Positions 26,356 through 33,895 of a stretch of 64,000 bases of DNA are shown here, one piece after another. Position numbers and translations under genes: made by a program. This DNA comes from Paenibacillus flagellatus (GTDB taxonomy: Bacteria; Bacillota; Bacilli; Paenibacillales; NBRC-103111): contig NZ_QJVJ01000004.1 in the NCBI RefSeq assembly GCF_003217775.1, forward strand, positions 372,001 through 436,000, given 5' to 3'. Under the pieces are notes generated by a model. It was not told where the DNA came from. It did no database searches and saw only the letters and a list, made by a program, of their open reading frames with translations. Numbering within the stretch: the first letter of the stretch is position 1; each line of letters opens with the position of its first letter.

Positions 26356-26387
26356 TTGTGCCTACTTAACATAAGTAAGTATATATT
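26356..26387 (+). promoter_or_regulatory. azoR promoter with HxlR-type dyad operator in its spacer
   Basis: TTGTGC (26356-26361) and TATATA/TATATT (26380-26387) make a promoter of 18-20 bp spacing. Between them lies the perfect dyad TACTTA-ACA-TAAGTA (26363-26377). A repressor bound there would block RNA polymerase, as expected for HxlR-type control of azoreductase. Confidence 0.6.
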
Positions 26388-26442
26388 ATATGCTCAAACC
26401 TGAACGTGTACTTCAAATAATTACAGAAAGGAAGTTTTGAGT

Positions 26443-27075
26443 ATGGCAACTGTACTGTACATCACCGCGCATCCCCTTGATCCTCAGGAATCTTTTAGCC
26501 TCACGGTAGGCAAACAATTTATTGAAGCGTATTGCGAGGCAAATCCAACTGATAACGTTGTTCATTTGGATACGTATAAGGAGGATATTCCACCATTCGA
26601 TGCCGACGTTTTACGCGGTTGGGGAAAGCTTAGATCGGGTTCGTCATTCGAGCAGCTGTCGGATACCGAGAAAGTAAAAATAACTCGTCTTGAGGCTATT
26701 GTTGATCAATACGTAGCAGCCGATAAGTACGTGTATGTTTCCCCCATGTGGAATTTCTCGATCCCGCCGGTTTTAAAGGCATACACGGATGCGACTTCAA
26801 TTCCGGGCAAGACGTTCAAATATACCAAAAACGGTCCTGTAGGTCTGTTATCGGGCAAGAAAGCTTTACACATTCAAGCCAGTGGTTCCGTTTATTCGGA
26901 AGGTCCTCTTGCTTCAATAGAAATGGGATACAGCTATCTTACTAAGGTATTGCAGTTCTATGGGATTCAATCTATCGGGTCCATTTTTGTTGAAGGAACG
27001 GCATCATTGGAGCAAGCTCCAGCTATTAAAGAAAAAGCAATTGCCCGTGCTAAGGAATATGCCAAACGTTTCTAA
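26443..27075 (+). CDS. azoR: FMN-dependent NADH:quinone/azo reductase AzoR
   Basis: This 210-residue flavodoxin-fold enzyme reduces quinones (and azo dyes) by two electrons with NADH. Typical features are TAHPLDPQESFSLTVG (the FMN phosphate loop), VSPMWNFSIPPVLKAY (the isoalloxazine site) and the QASGSVYSEGP segment. ATG 26443 has AAAGGAAG eight bases upstream; TTG 26437 is too close to it. The codon bias is AT-richer than the surroundings (25 of 60 bases G+C at 26881-26940). It is paired with a divergent HxlR regulator, so induction by quinones or electrophiles is likely. Confidence 0.95.
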   Translation: MATVLYITAHPLDPQESFSLTVGKQFIEAYCEANPTDNVVHLDTYKEDIPPFDADVLRGWGKLRSGSSFEQLSDTEKVKITRLEAIVDQYVAADKYVYVSPMWNFSIPPVLKAYTDATSIPGKTFKYTKNGPVGLLSGKKALHIQASGSVYSEGPLASIEMGYSYLTKVLQFYGIQSIGSIFVEGTASLEQAPAIKEKAIARAKEYAKRF

Positions 27076-27107
27076 ATAAAGGGCATCGTTCTCGAACCGC
27101 AACTAGT

Positions 27108-27143
27108 AAAGTAATGCTTCGAGACGGATTCCGATTACTTTTT
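27108..27143 (+). terminator. Terminator of azoR
   Basis: AAAGTAAT (27108-27115) pairs with ATTACTTT (27134-27141), with a further imperfect inner helix, and ends in T5 (27139-27143). Confidence 0.75.
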
Positions 27144-27180
27144 GGAGAGCCCCGGAATATATAAATTCTTTATCCGCGAA

Positions 27181-27208
27181 AAAGCCGCGCGGTCGCCCGC
27201 ACGGCTTT
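27181..27208. terminator. Second hairpin, for the convergent SGNH gene
   Basis: AAAGCCGCGCGG (27181-27192) pairs with CCGCACGGCTTT (27197-27208), with one mismatch and a 4-base loop. Its A/T ends let it work in both directions. Confidence 0.75.
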
Positions 27209-27261
27209 CGGATTCGGTGATTCGGTTATCGTCCGGCGAACTCGTGCGCTTGCGCGACCGC

Positions 27262-27906
27262 TTAACGGACCGCAGCGGCCGCGCCGACGGTTTTCAGCCA
27301 GGCGTCGGCGATCAGCGCATGGCCGGCCGGGGACGGGTGCACGCCGTCCGGCGCCCAATACGCCGCCGAAGCTCTCGTGGACGCCTGGGCGAACAAGCCG
27401 TCGAGCGGGACGAGCAGCGCGCCGATTTCCCGCGCCAGCTCGCGAACGACGTTGATTTTCGGATCAAGGTCCTCGCGCCACGTCTTCCGGTCCTCCGGTA
27501 CGGGCAGCACGAACGGCTCGACCAGGATGAGGCCGGCGTCCAGCTCCTCCTTCGTGCGGACGATCAGCTCGCGGTAGCTCTGCTCGAACTGCTCGGCCGA
27601 CGTCGGGTCGTTCCGGTCGAATTTTCTCCACGTATCGTTGATGCCGATGTAGATCGACACCCAGTTCGGCCGAAGGCCGATGCAGTCGTCCTGCCAGCGG
27701 TCGACCAAATCTTTCGCCCGGTTGCCGCTAATGCCGCGGTTCAGAAACCGGACCTGCATCTCCGGATACGCGGCCGAGAACAGGCCCGCCGTCATGAGCG
27801 CATAGCCCTTGCCCAAATCGTGCGGCTGCTCGCGAACGCGCCCCGCGTCCGTAATGCTGTCCCCCTGAAAAAGGACGACATCCCCCTGCTTGATCCGCAA
27901 TTCCAT
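27262..27906 (-). CDS. SGNH/GDSL-family hydrolase (esterase)
   Basis: This 214-residue enzyme has all four SGNH blocks: Ser in FQGDSITDAG, Gly in GISGNRAKDL, Asn in IGINDTW and the Asp-His pair in DGVHPSPAGH. It lacks a signal peptide, so it is probably a cytoplasmic deacetylase or esterase acting on acylated sugars, in keeping with the carbohydrate genes upstream. ATG 27906 follows GGGGAGG. It has its own promoter (28028-28000) but lies on the same strand as the sugar-acid operon. Confidence 0.92.
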   Translation of the reverse strand: MELRIKQGDVVLFQGDSITDAGRVREQPHDLGKGYALMTAGLFSAAYPEMQVRFLNRGISGNRAKDLVDRWQDDCIGLRPNWVSIYIGINDTWRKFDRNDPTSAEQFEQSYRELIVRTKEELDAGLILVEPFVLPVPEDRKTWREDLDPKINVVRELAREIGALLVPLDGLFAQASTRASAAYWAPDGVHPSPAGHALIADAWLKTVGAAAAVR

Positions 27907-27999
27907 CGTTTCATCCTCCCCAATCCGTCACGTTATCCCCTCGACACGCTGCGGCAGCCGACATCCGCATTCGAATTCGCCGCCGCCGTCCCAAAGCCC

Positions 28000-28028
28000 A
28001 TTTTATTCCATTCGATACCGGTTGTAAA
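28000..28028 (-). promoter_or_regulatory. Sigma-A-type promoter of the SGNH hydrolase gene
   Basis: Read leftward: TTTACA (28028-28023), 17 bases, TAAAAT (28005-28000). The match is good, in the 153-base gap after the SDR gene. Confidence 0.65.
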
Positions 28029-28059
28029 CGATGAGTTCGGCTTCGGGAAGCTTTCCGCG

Positions 28060-28833
28060 TCAGGCGTTTTTGCCGAACACGACGCCGCCGTCGATGTAGA
28101 GCGGAGAGCCCATCATGAACTTCGATTCGTCCGAAGCGAGGAATACCGCCGCGTTCGCGACGTCGTCCGGGCGCCCGAGCTCGCCGCTCAGCTGCCGCTT
28201 CTTCAGCGACTCGATCGCCGCCGCCGGATCGTCGTACGACGTCTTCAAGTAGTTTTCGACGAAAGGCGTCATGATCGTGCCGGGCAGCAGCGCGTTGACC
28301 CGGATCCCGTACGGCGCGTAGTCGACCTGCATCGACTTCGTCAGCGACAGCACCGCCCCTTTGGTCGCGGCGTAGGACGCTCTCCGCGCCAAGCCGATTT
28401 CGGCGATGCACGACGACATGTTGATGATCGAGCCGGACCGGCGCTCCATCATAGGCGGAATCGCGTACTTCGACGGCAGGTAGACGCCGCGGATGTTGAC
28501 GTTCATGACGCGGTCCCATGCGTCCGGCTCGATTTCGTGCAGCATGCCGACGCCGCTGATGCCGGCGTTGTTGAACAGCACGTCGATGCGGCCGTACAGC
28601 CGAATCGTCTCGTCGACCATCGCCTTGGCCGACTCCGGATTCGTCACGTCCGCGTGGACGAAGACGGCCCGTCCGCCCGCGGACGCGATCGCCTGCGCCG
28701 TCTCTTCGCCCTTCTCCCGGTCGATGTCGGCGACGACGACGATCGCCTGCTCGGCGCCGAACCGGACGGCGGCGCTTTGGCCGATGCCGGAGCCCGCCCC
28801 GGTAATGATGCATACTTTATCCAGAAGTCTCAT
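28060..28833 (-). CDS. Short-chain dehydrogenase/reductase (SDR)
   Basis: This 257-residue classical SDR has TGAGSGIG for the cofactor, NNAGI in the core, the catalytic Ser in NMSSCIA and the pair YAATK. Asp in VVADIDRE after the second strand favours NAD(H). ATG 28833 has GGGAGGG upstream. It follows rbsD by 31 bases in the sugar-acid operon, so oxidation of a sugar, aldonate or 2-keto-3-deoxyaldonate is likely. The exact substrate is not visible. Confidence 0.92.
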   Translation of the reverse strand: MRLLDKVCIITGAGSGIGQSAAVRFGAEQAIVVVADIDREKGEETAQAIASAGGRAVFVHADVTNPESAKAMVDETIRLYGRIDVLFNNAGISGVGMLHEIEPDAWDRVMNVNIRGVYLPSKYAIPPMMERRSGSIINMSSCIAEIGLARRASYAATKGAVLSLTKSMQVDYAPYGIRVNALLPGTIMTPFVENYLKTSYDDPAAAIESLKKRQLSGELGRPDDVANAAVFLASDESKFMMGSPLYIDGGVVFGKNA

Positions 28834-28864
28834 AACTCGTTCCCTCCCGTTTCCATTCGTCCCG

Positions 28865-29251
28865 TTATCCGGATACTATGATGATATTCGCGTAAGGAGC
28901 CGAATCTCCTGTTCGGACGACGGCGCGGGATTCGGGGCAAATGTGCTTGAACCGGACGTGCGGCACTTGCATGAACGCGATATGCGGATAGTCGGCCAGC
29001 AGCTTGGCGTACCGCTCCGGACTCGCCTCCGCCATCTCCTCGGCGACGATAATCCGGTCGATCACAAACTCCCGGTCGATCGCCGACAGCACGTCGAGCA
29101 CCGTCGGCACGTCGTCGACGAGCGCGAGATCGAGCCGCTCCGGCCCGGCCGGCACCGGAAAGCCCCGATCGCAAATCGTGATCATGTCCGTATGGCCCGT
29201 CTCGGCCAGCAGTCGGCAAAGCGACGGATTCAAAATGCCGCTTTTTTTCAT
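28865..29251 (-). CDS. rbsD: D-ribose pyranase-type sugar mutarotase RbsD
   Basis: This 128-residue protein keeps the RbsD landmarks: the start MKKSGILNP, the catalytic His in ETGHTD, CDRGFPVP, and the C-terminal SAPYANIII. RbsD forms a decameric ring that interconverts pyranose and furanose or beta-pyran forms of a sugar; it resembles RbsD rather than FucU. ATG 29251 has GGAGGG upstream and overlaps the stop of the DUF4177-like gene. In this operon it may ready a sugar for dehydrogenation rather than act on ribose. Confidence 0.9.
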   Translation of the reverse strand: MKKSGILNPSLCRLLAETGHTDMITICDRGFPVPAGPERLDLALVDDVPTVLDVLSAIDREFVIDRIIVAEEMAEASPERYAKLLADYPHIAFMQVPHVRFKHICPESRAVVRTGDSAPYANIIIVSG

Positions 29252-29475
29252 CCGCCGCTCCCTCCTTCCGATGCCGCATCCAGCGCGTGCTTGCGCTGTT
29301 CGAGCGTAATTTGCTCGCGAAGCGACGGAAGAGGCCGCTTCAAATAAAAGCGCTCGCCTCCGCCCGGCTGCGCCGTCACGCCGACGAGCTCCCAGCCTTC
29401 CGCGCCGAGCGCGTTCAGCTCCTCCGCCTTTGCTGCGATCGCATATTCCCATCGATGGAAAGCAGACACGCTCAT
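29248..29475 (-). CDS. Small DUF4177-like protein
   Basis: This protein of about 75 residues has the short pattern FHRWEYAI...ELNALGAEGWELVGV...FYLKRPL, typical of DUF4177 proteins (a small alpha/beta domain of unknown role), and then a charged tail. It overlaps both neighbours (cyclase-family gene before, rbsD after), so it belongs to the operon. ATG 29475 touches the GGAGGG site directly; GTG 29469, six bases from that site, may be the real start. The function is unknown. Confidence 0.75.
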   Translation of the reverse strand: MSVSAFHRWEYAIAAKAEELNALGAEGWELVGVTAQPGGGERFYLKRPLPSLREQITLEQRKHALDAASEGGSGG

Positions 29476-30134
29476 CCCTCCGTCCGAATCGCCACGACGC
29501 GCGCCGGCGCGCCGCTCGAATCCCTGATTTTGACCGGCATCGCGAACACGTGCCAGCTTCCTTCCGCAAGCTCCGGATCGTTCAGCTGGAGCCCTTCCGC
29601 GACCCAGATCGACGCGCCGAGCAGAATGCGGTGCGTCTCCCGGTTCTCGTCTCCCGTGCCGCCGATGCTGAAATGGTCGATGCCGACGCCGCGCACGCCG
29701 CCTGCGACGAGCAGCCTCGCCGCCTCGTTGGACAAATACGGCGACCCGTACACCCATTCCTTGGACCAGCTTCGCTTCTCGCCCCAGCCGGTGTATAGCA
29801 GGACGACCGTTCCGTCGTGCATCCGCTCCCGGTACGGCTCGAGATCGGCCGCCGTAATCGGCTCGCCCTCCCGTTTGCCGTTCAGCGGCACGAACAGCGC
29901 TTCCCCCTGGAACCGCTCGACCGGGATGCGGTCGAGCGTCAGCGAGAAATCGCCCAAGTGCGCCGGAGCGTCCATGTGCGTGCCCGAATGCAAATTCATC
30001 GTGACGCGCTCGAGCGTCCATCCGTCGCGGGCCCCGACGAGCAAATAGTCCAGCTTCGGCGGCTCGAATTCCGGCAGGACGGGACAATTGTGATACAGCT
30101 CCTGCGACAGATCGATCATGTTGGCGATGCGCAT
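29472..30134 (-). CDS. Cyclase-family hydrolase (kynurenine formamidase-like fold)
   Basis: This 220-residue protein has the metal-binding signature HSGTHMDAPAH and the later GDENRETHRILLG region of the cyclase/kynurenine-formamidase family. Members hydrolyse amides, lactones or cyclic intermediates with a Zn or Mn site. In a sugar-acid operon a lactonase role is attractive but unproven. ATG 30134 follows AAGGAGG at eight bases. It lies 13 bases after an SDR gene and overlaps the next small gene. Confidence 0.87.
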   Translation of the reverse strand: MRIANMIDLSQELYHNCPVLPEFEPPKLDYLLVGARDGWTLERVTMNLHSGTHMDAPAHLGDFSLTLDRIPVERFQGEALFVPLNGKREGEPITAADLEPYRERMHDGTVVLLYTGWGEKRSWSKEWVYGSPYLSNEAARLLVAGGVRGVGIDHFSIGGTGDENRETHRILLGASIWVAEGLQLNDPELAEGSWHVFAMPVKIRDSSGAPARVVAIRTEG

Positions 30135-30147
30135 GCCGTACGCCTCC

Positions 30148-30942
30148 TTACCGGTCCATATGATCGTCCGGCTGCGCCGCTTTCACGGTCAAGCCGCCGT
30201 CCACCATGAGCAGATGACCGTTCACCTGCATCGCTTCCTCCGAGGCGAGAAAGACGACCGCGTCGCCGATCTGCTTCGCCGTGCCGAGCCGCTTCATCGG
30301 GTTCGCCTCGACTTCCTTGCGGCGAATGTCCGGATCGGCGAGAAAATCGGTGCACATGTCGGTGTCGACGGTGCTCGGGCCGACCGCGTTGACGTTGATG
30401 TTGTAGCGGCCGAGCTCGATCGCCATCCCTTTCGTCAGCATGTGCGCCGCCGCCTTCGACGACTGGTAGTGCGGTATGACCGGACTCGTCACCATCAGGC
30501 TCGCCGTCGAGAGGACGTTGACGATTTTGCCGAAGCGTCTGTCGACCATGCCCGCCGCCGCCCGCTGCGAGCAGAGGAAGATCGATTTGACGTTCGTATT
30601 GTACGTGCGGTCCCACGTCTCCTCCTTCACCTTCAAAAACGGCTCGAACGGAGCGATCCCCGCATTGTTCACCAATATCTCTACCGGTCCGAGCTCGGCC
30701 TCGACTTCCTCGAACATCGCCTCGACCTGCGCCTTGACCCCGACGTCGGCGCGAACGACGATCGCCTTGACGCCGTGCGCTTCGGCCCGCTCCTTCACGC
30801 CCTCCGCCAATACGCGCGACTTCTCCGACGTGTAGTTGATCGCGACGTGCGCGCCTTCCTCCGCGAGCCGGAGGACGATCGCTTCGCCGATGCCCCGGCT
30901 TCCTCCGGTGACGAGCGCCACCCGGTTTTCCAAACGTTTCAT
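30148..30942 (-). CDS. Short-chain dehydrogenase/reductase (SDR), FabG/glucose-dehydrogenase-like
   Basis: This 264-residue classical SDR has TGGSRGIG, NNAGI, the Ser in VLSTAS and the YQSSK pair. INYTSEKSR after the second strand suggests NADP(H) use. It is the third gene of the LacI-controlled operon, between the split UxaA dehydratase and the cyclase-family hydrolase. By analogy with the non-phosphorylative fucose and rhamnose routes it could be the sugar dehydrogenase or the 2-keto-3-deoxyaldonate dehydrogenase. ATG 30942. Confidence 0.92.
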   Translation of the reverse strand: MKRLENRVALVTGGSRGIGEAIVLRLAEEGAHVAINYTSEKSRVLAEGVKERAEAHGVKAIVVRADVGVKAQVEAMFEEVEAELGPVEILVNNAGIAPFEPFLKVKEETWDRTYNTNVKSIFLCSQRAAAGMVDRRFGKIVNVLSTASLMVTSPVIPHYQSSKAAAHMLTKGMAIELGRYNINVNAVGPSTVDTDMCTDFLADPDIRRKEVEANPMKRLGTAKQIGDAVVFLASEEAMQVNGHLLMVDGGLTVKAAQPDDHMDR

Positions 30943-31015
30943 ATCGCTTGCCCCTCTCCCTTCGATAACCGATCGTTCCGCCGTTCCCTGCCGTTCCGCG
31001 CCGATTGCCGCGCGC

Positions 31016-32179
31016 TTACAAACTCGGGCCGATCCGGTTGATGCTGAATTCCTGGTGACCGAGAATTTCCGCCTTCGTCAGCTTCCCTTCGCTCACTTCG
31101 CGAATTTCCCGCCAAATGCGCGCCCCCGCCTCTTCCAGCGAAAGCGTGCCGCTCAGCATGTCGCTCACGTCGACGTCCATATTGTCGGACATTCGCTGGA
31201 ACATCGCTTTGTTTCCCGTAATTTTGATGACCGGAATAACCGCCGCCCCCGTGGGCGTGCCGCGGCCTGTCGTAAAGCAGACGAGATGCGCCCCGCCCGC
31301 GGCCATGCCGGATACGCACTCGATGTCGTTGCCCGGCGAATCCATGAAGTACAGCCCTTTCGCCGGAATCGCTTCGGCGTACTCGATGACGCCTTCGATC
31401 GGAGCCGTGCCGCACTTCGAAATGCAGCCGAGCGACTTCTCCTCGATCGTCGACAAGCCGCCGGCGATGTTGCCCGGACTCGGGTTGCCGCCGCGCATAT
31501 CTTCGCCCATCCGCTCGACTTCCTTCTCGAACCGGTCGACGATATGGTACAGCTTGTCGGATACTTCCGGCGTCCGGCACCGCCCGGCAAGCACGTGCTC
31601 GGCGCCGATGATTTCCGTCGTTTCGCCGATGACGACCGCCCCGCCCTCGCGGATGAGGCTGTCGGCCGCCACGCCGAGCGCCGGGTTGGAGGCGAGACCC
31701 GACGTCGCGTCGGAGCCGCCGCACTTCACGCCGATTTTCAGCTCGCCGAACGGAATGTCCGTCTTCTCCATCCGGTCCAGCTCCGCTCTCATGCGGCGGG
31801 CCAGCTCGACGCCGTGCTGAATCGCCTTGACGGAGCCGCCGACGGATTGAATATCGAACACCTCGACGGGTTTACCGGTAACTTTGATCGCCTCCGCAAG
31901 CGCTTCCGGATCGACGACTTCGCAGCCGAGGCTGATGACGATGACGCCCCCGACGTTCGGATTTTTGCCCGTGCCGGCCAGCACGTCGAACGTCCGCTGC
32001 TTGTCGGCGCCGATCTGGCTGCAGCCGTGCTGATGCGGGATCGCCACCGTATCGGGGACGAGCTGGGTAATGCGGCTGCATACTTGGTTGGCGCATATGA
32101 CGGTCGGGATGATCAACAGATGATTGCGGATGCCGACCTCTCCGTTCGGTCTGCGGTATCCGGGAAACGTGCCGCTCAT
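31016..32179 (-). CDS. UxaA-family dehydratase, large subunit (altronate/fuconate dehydratase type)
   Basis: This 387-residue protein matches the C-terminal two thirds of altronate/galactarate dehydratases: GYRRPNGEVGIRNHLLIIPT, the Cys of HQHGCSQIG, VKCGGSDATSGLASNPA and TTGRGTPTG. These enzymes remove water from sugar acids with an iron centre. The N-terminal SAF domain is encoded separately just upstream, as in SuyAB and in the Campylobacter fucose locus. ATG 32179 has AAGGAG upstream and overlaps the small-subunit stop. The sugar acid (altronate, fuconate, rhamnonate or sulfolactate) is not determined. Confidence 0.9.
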   Translation of the reverse strand: MSGTFPGYRRPNGEVGIRNHLLIIPTVICANQVCSRITQLVPDTVAIPHQHGCSQIGADKQRTFDVLAGTGKNPNVGGVIVISLGCEVVDPEALAEAIKVTGKPVEVFDIQSVGGSVKAIQHGVELARRMRAELDRMEKTDIPFGELKIGVKCGGSDATSGLASNPALGVAADSLIREGGAVVIGETTEIIGAEHVLAGRCRTPEVSDKLYHIVDRFEKEVERMGEDMRGGNPSPGNIAGGLSTIEEKSLGCISKCGTAPIEGVIEYAEAIPAKGLYFMDSPGNDIECVSGMAAGGAHLVCFTTGRGTPTGAAVIPVIKITGNKAMFQRMSDNMDVDVSDMLSGTLSLEEAGARIWREIREVSEGKLTKAEILGHQEFSINRIGPSL

Positions 32180-32502
32180 GACGCATTCGCTCCTTTCGCC
32201 TTGTCTCCGCGTCCGCGGATGCCTTCCAAATTGTGGACGTGCACGTGACGGCCCCGGGCGATCGCCGTCGTCGCCCGTCCGATCACTTCGCCGTACTTGC
32301 GCACCTTCTCCCCCTCGGGGATGTCCGTTACGGCGATTTTGTGACCGAACGGGATCGGCTCCAGCGCCGTCAGCGCCGTGCGGCTGCCCTGCACGACGTA
32401 TTGGATCGTCTCGCCCGCCGCGATATCGCGGATCGCGGTCGCGACGTGGTCGGCCGCGTCCATGACGAGCGCGTCCGCGCCGGCTTCGATGTGTCCTGCC
32501 AT
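32176..32502 (-). CDS. UxaA-family dehydratase, small SAF-domain subunit
   Basis: The 108-residue protein is an SAF domain (ADHVATAIRDIAAGETIQYV ... GHKIAVTDIPEGEKVRKYGEVIG), the N-terminal part of UxaA-type dehydratases that helps bind the carboxylate of the substrate. It ends in a His-containing strand (GRHVHVHNLEG) and a charged tail. ATG 32502 follows AAAGGTGGAG. It is the first gene of the leftward operon and lies directly behind a clear sigma-A promoter and a probable LacI-type operator. Confidence 0.9.
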   Translation of the reverse strand: MAGHIEAGADALVMDAADHVATAIRDIAAGETIQYVVQGSRTALTALEPIPFGHKIAVTDIPEGEKVRKYGEVIGRATTAIARGRHVHVHNLEGIRGRGDKAKGANAS

Positions 32503-32529
32503 AGGTTCTCCACCTTTCGACAAAATTAA

Positions 32530-32574
32530 GTTTACCGATAACCCCAACATAACAAGCAATCGATCCGCTGTCAA
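32530..32574 (-). promoter_or_regulatory. Promoter and probable operator of the sugar-acid operon
   Basis: Read leftward: TTGACA (32574-32569), 17 bases, TATGTT (32551-32546). The imperfect dyad GTTTACCGATAAC (32530-32542) covers the expected transcription start, a usual place for a LacI-family operator. A related sequence lies at the divergent regulator start. Confidence 0.7.
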
Positions 32575-32727
32575 TCGTTTTATTGTCTCCGGCCGGGCTG
32601 TCCGCTGCGGCAAACGGCTCGGACGCGCGTGTCCGGTGTTTCGAACCAGTTTCTGCGCCCATTGCCGGCCTGCGGAAGAAGCCGACGCGCATGGAATTAG
32701 CGGTAACCTTTGGTGGACGAGCTTTCC

Positions 32728-32777
32728 CTTGCCGTCGTTCGCCCCGATCCTGTACAATGGTCAATAGTTACGTAAAC
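32728..32777 (+). promoter_or_regulatory. Promoter and operator-like site of the LacI-family gene
   Basis: TTGCCG (32728-32733) and TACAAT (32753-32758) at 19-base spacing are followed by GTTACGTAAAC (32767-32777), with an 8-base palindrome TTACGTAA at the expected start. It resembles the site in front of the divergent operon, which suggests autoregulation. No gene is seen in the 300-base divergent region. Confidence 0.5.
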
Positions 32778-32802
32778 TTTGCGGACAGAAGGAAGGAACG
32801 CG

Positions 32803-33810
32803 TTGGTTACCATTTACGATATCGCCAAGCAAGCGAACGTATCCGCCATGACCGTCTCCAAGGTCATCAACAATACGGGCAAAATTAGCGAAAAAACGCG
32901 GGCGCGCGTCAAAAAGATCATGGAAGAGATGAATTACGTCCCGAACTCGATGGCCCGCAGCCTCGTGCTGCAGGAGACGAAAATGCTGTCGCTGCTCATT
33001 CCGGACATCACGAACCCGTTCTTCACGACGCTCGCGCGGGGGGCGGAGGACGCGGCGATGCGGCTCGGCTACAAGCTGCTGTTCGGCAACAGCGACGAAA
33101 GCTTGACGAAGGAAAAAGAATACGTCGACATGATTTTGTCGACGCGCGTGGACGGCGTCTTGTTCTCCGCGGCCTCGGATTTGTCCGAGCCCCACCTGCA
33201 GACGCTGCGCAAGCACCGCATTCCGTTCGTGCTGCTCGACCGCGAAGTGCCCGGCGTGGAGAGCGACGCGGTGACGGGCAACAGCCGGGAGGGCGCGAGG
33301 AAGCTCGTCGAGCATCTCGTCGGGCTCGGCCACCGCAGAATCGCGCTGGTGAACGGCTCGCTGTCCGTCTCGACCGCCCGCGACCGGCTGGACGGCTACA
33401 AGGACGCGCTCAAGCTGAACGACATTCCGTTCGACGAGTCGCTCGCGTTCGAGTCGAGCTATAAGCATTTCGAGGACGAAGGGATGCTGCGGCGCATGCT
33501 CGAGCTGCCCGACCCGCCGACGGCCGTCTTCGCAGGCAACAACTTCCTCGCCGTCGGCTTGATCCGCAAGCTGCTCGAGCTCGGCGTGAAGGTGCCGGAC
33601 CGGATGTCCGTCGTCTGCTTCGACGACCTCGGCGCCTCGGTCATCGATCCGTTCTTCACCGTCGCCTCCCAGCCGGCTTATCAATTCGGCGCCATGGGCA
33701 TCCAGCTTCTCGTCGACCGGATTAAAGGCGCCACGACTCCGGAGTGGAAAAAGCTCGTGCTGCCGTCCGAGCTGATCGTGCGCGGCTCTTCGGGGCGGCC
33801 GCCGGCTTGA
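32803..33810 (+). CDS. LacI-family transcriptional regulator
   Basis: This 335-residue regulator has the N-terminal LacI helix-turn-helix and hinge (TIYDIAKQANVSAMTVSKVI ... YVPNSMARSL). A periplasmic-binding-protein-like effector domain follows (LLIPDITNPFF, TGNSREGARKLVEHLVGLGH). TTG 32803 is the start: AAGGAAGG lies six bases upstream and the family start VTIYDIA follows directly; TTG 32779 has no site. It is divergent from the split UxaA operon and probably represses it until a sugar or sugar acid is bound. Confidence 0.93.
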   Translation: MVTIYDIAKQANVSAMTVSKVINNTGKISEKTRARVKKIMEEMNYVPNSMARSLVLQETKMLSLLIPDITNPFFTTLARGAEDAAMRLGYKLLFGNSDESLTKEKEYVDMILSTRVDGVLFSAASDLSEPHLQTLRKHRIPFVLLDREVPGVESDAVTGNSREGARKLVEHLVGLGHRRIALVNGSLSVSTARDRLDGYKDALKLNDIPFDESLAFESSYKHFEDEGMLRRMLELPDPPTAVFAGNNFLAVGLIRKLLELGVKVPDRMSVVCFDDLGASVIDPFFTVASQPAYQFGAMGIQLLVDRIKGATTPEWKKLVLPSELIVRGSSGRPPA

Positions 33811-33895
33811 TCGGGTACGTACGTCCGTTACCGGCACGGCTTCGCCCGTCGATACGTTCGAATTAAGGTGCTGGCTCGCTTCGATCCCCGCACCG

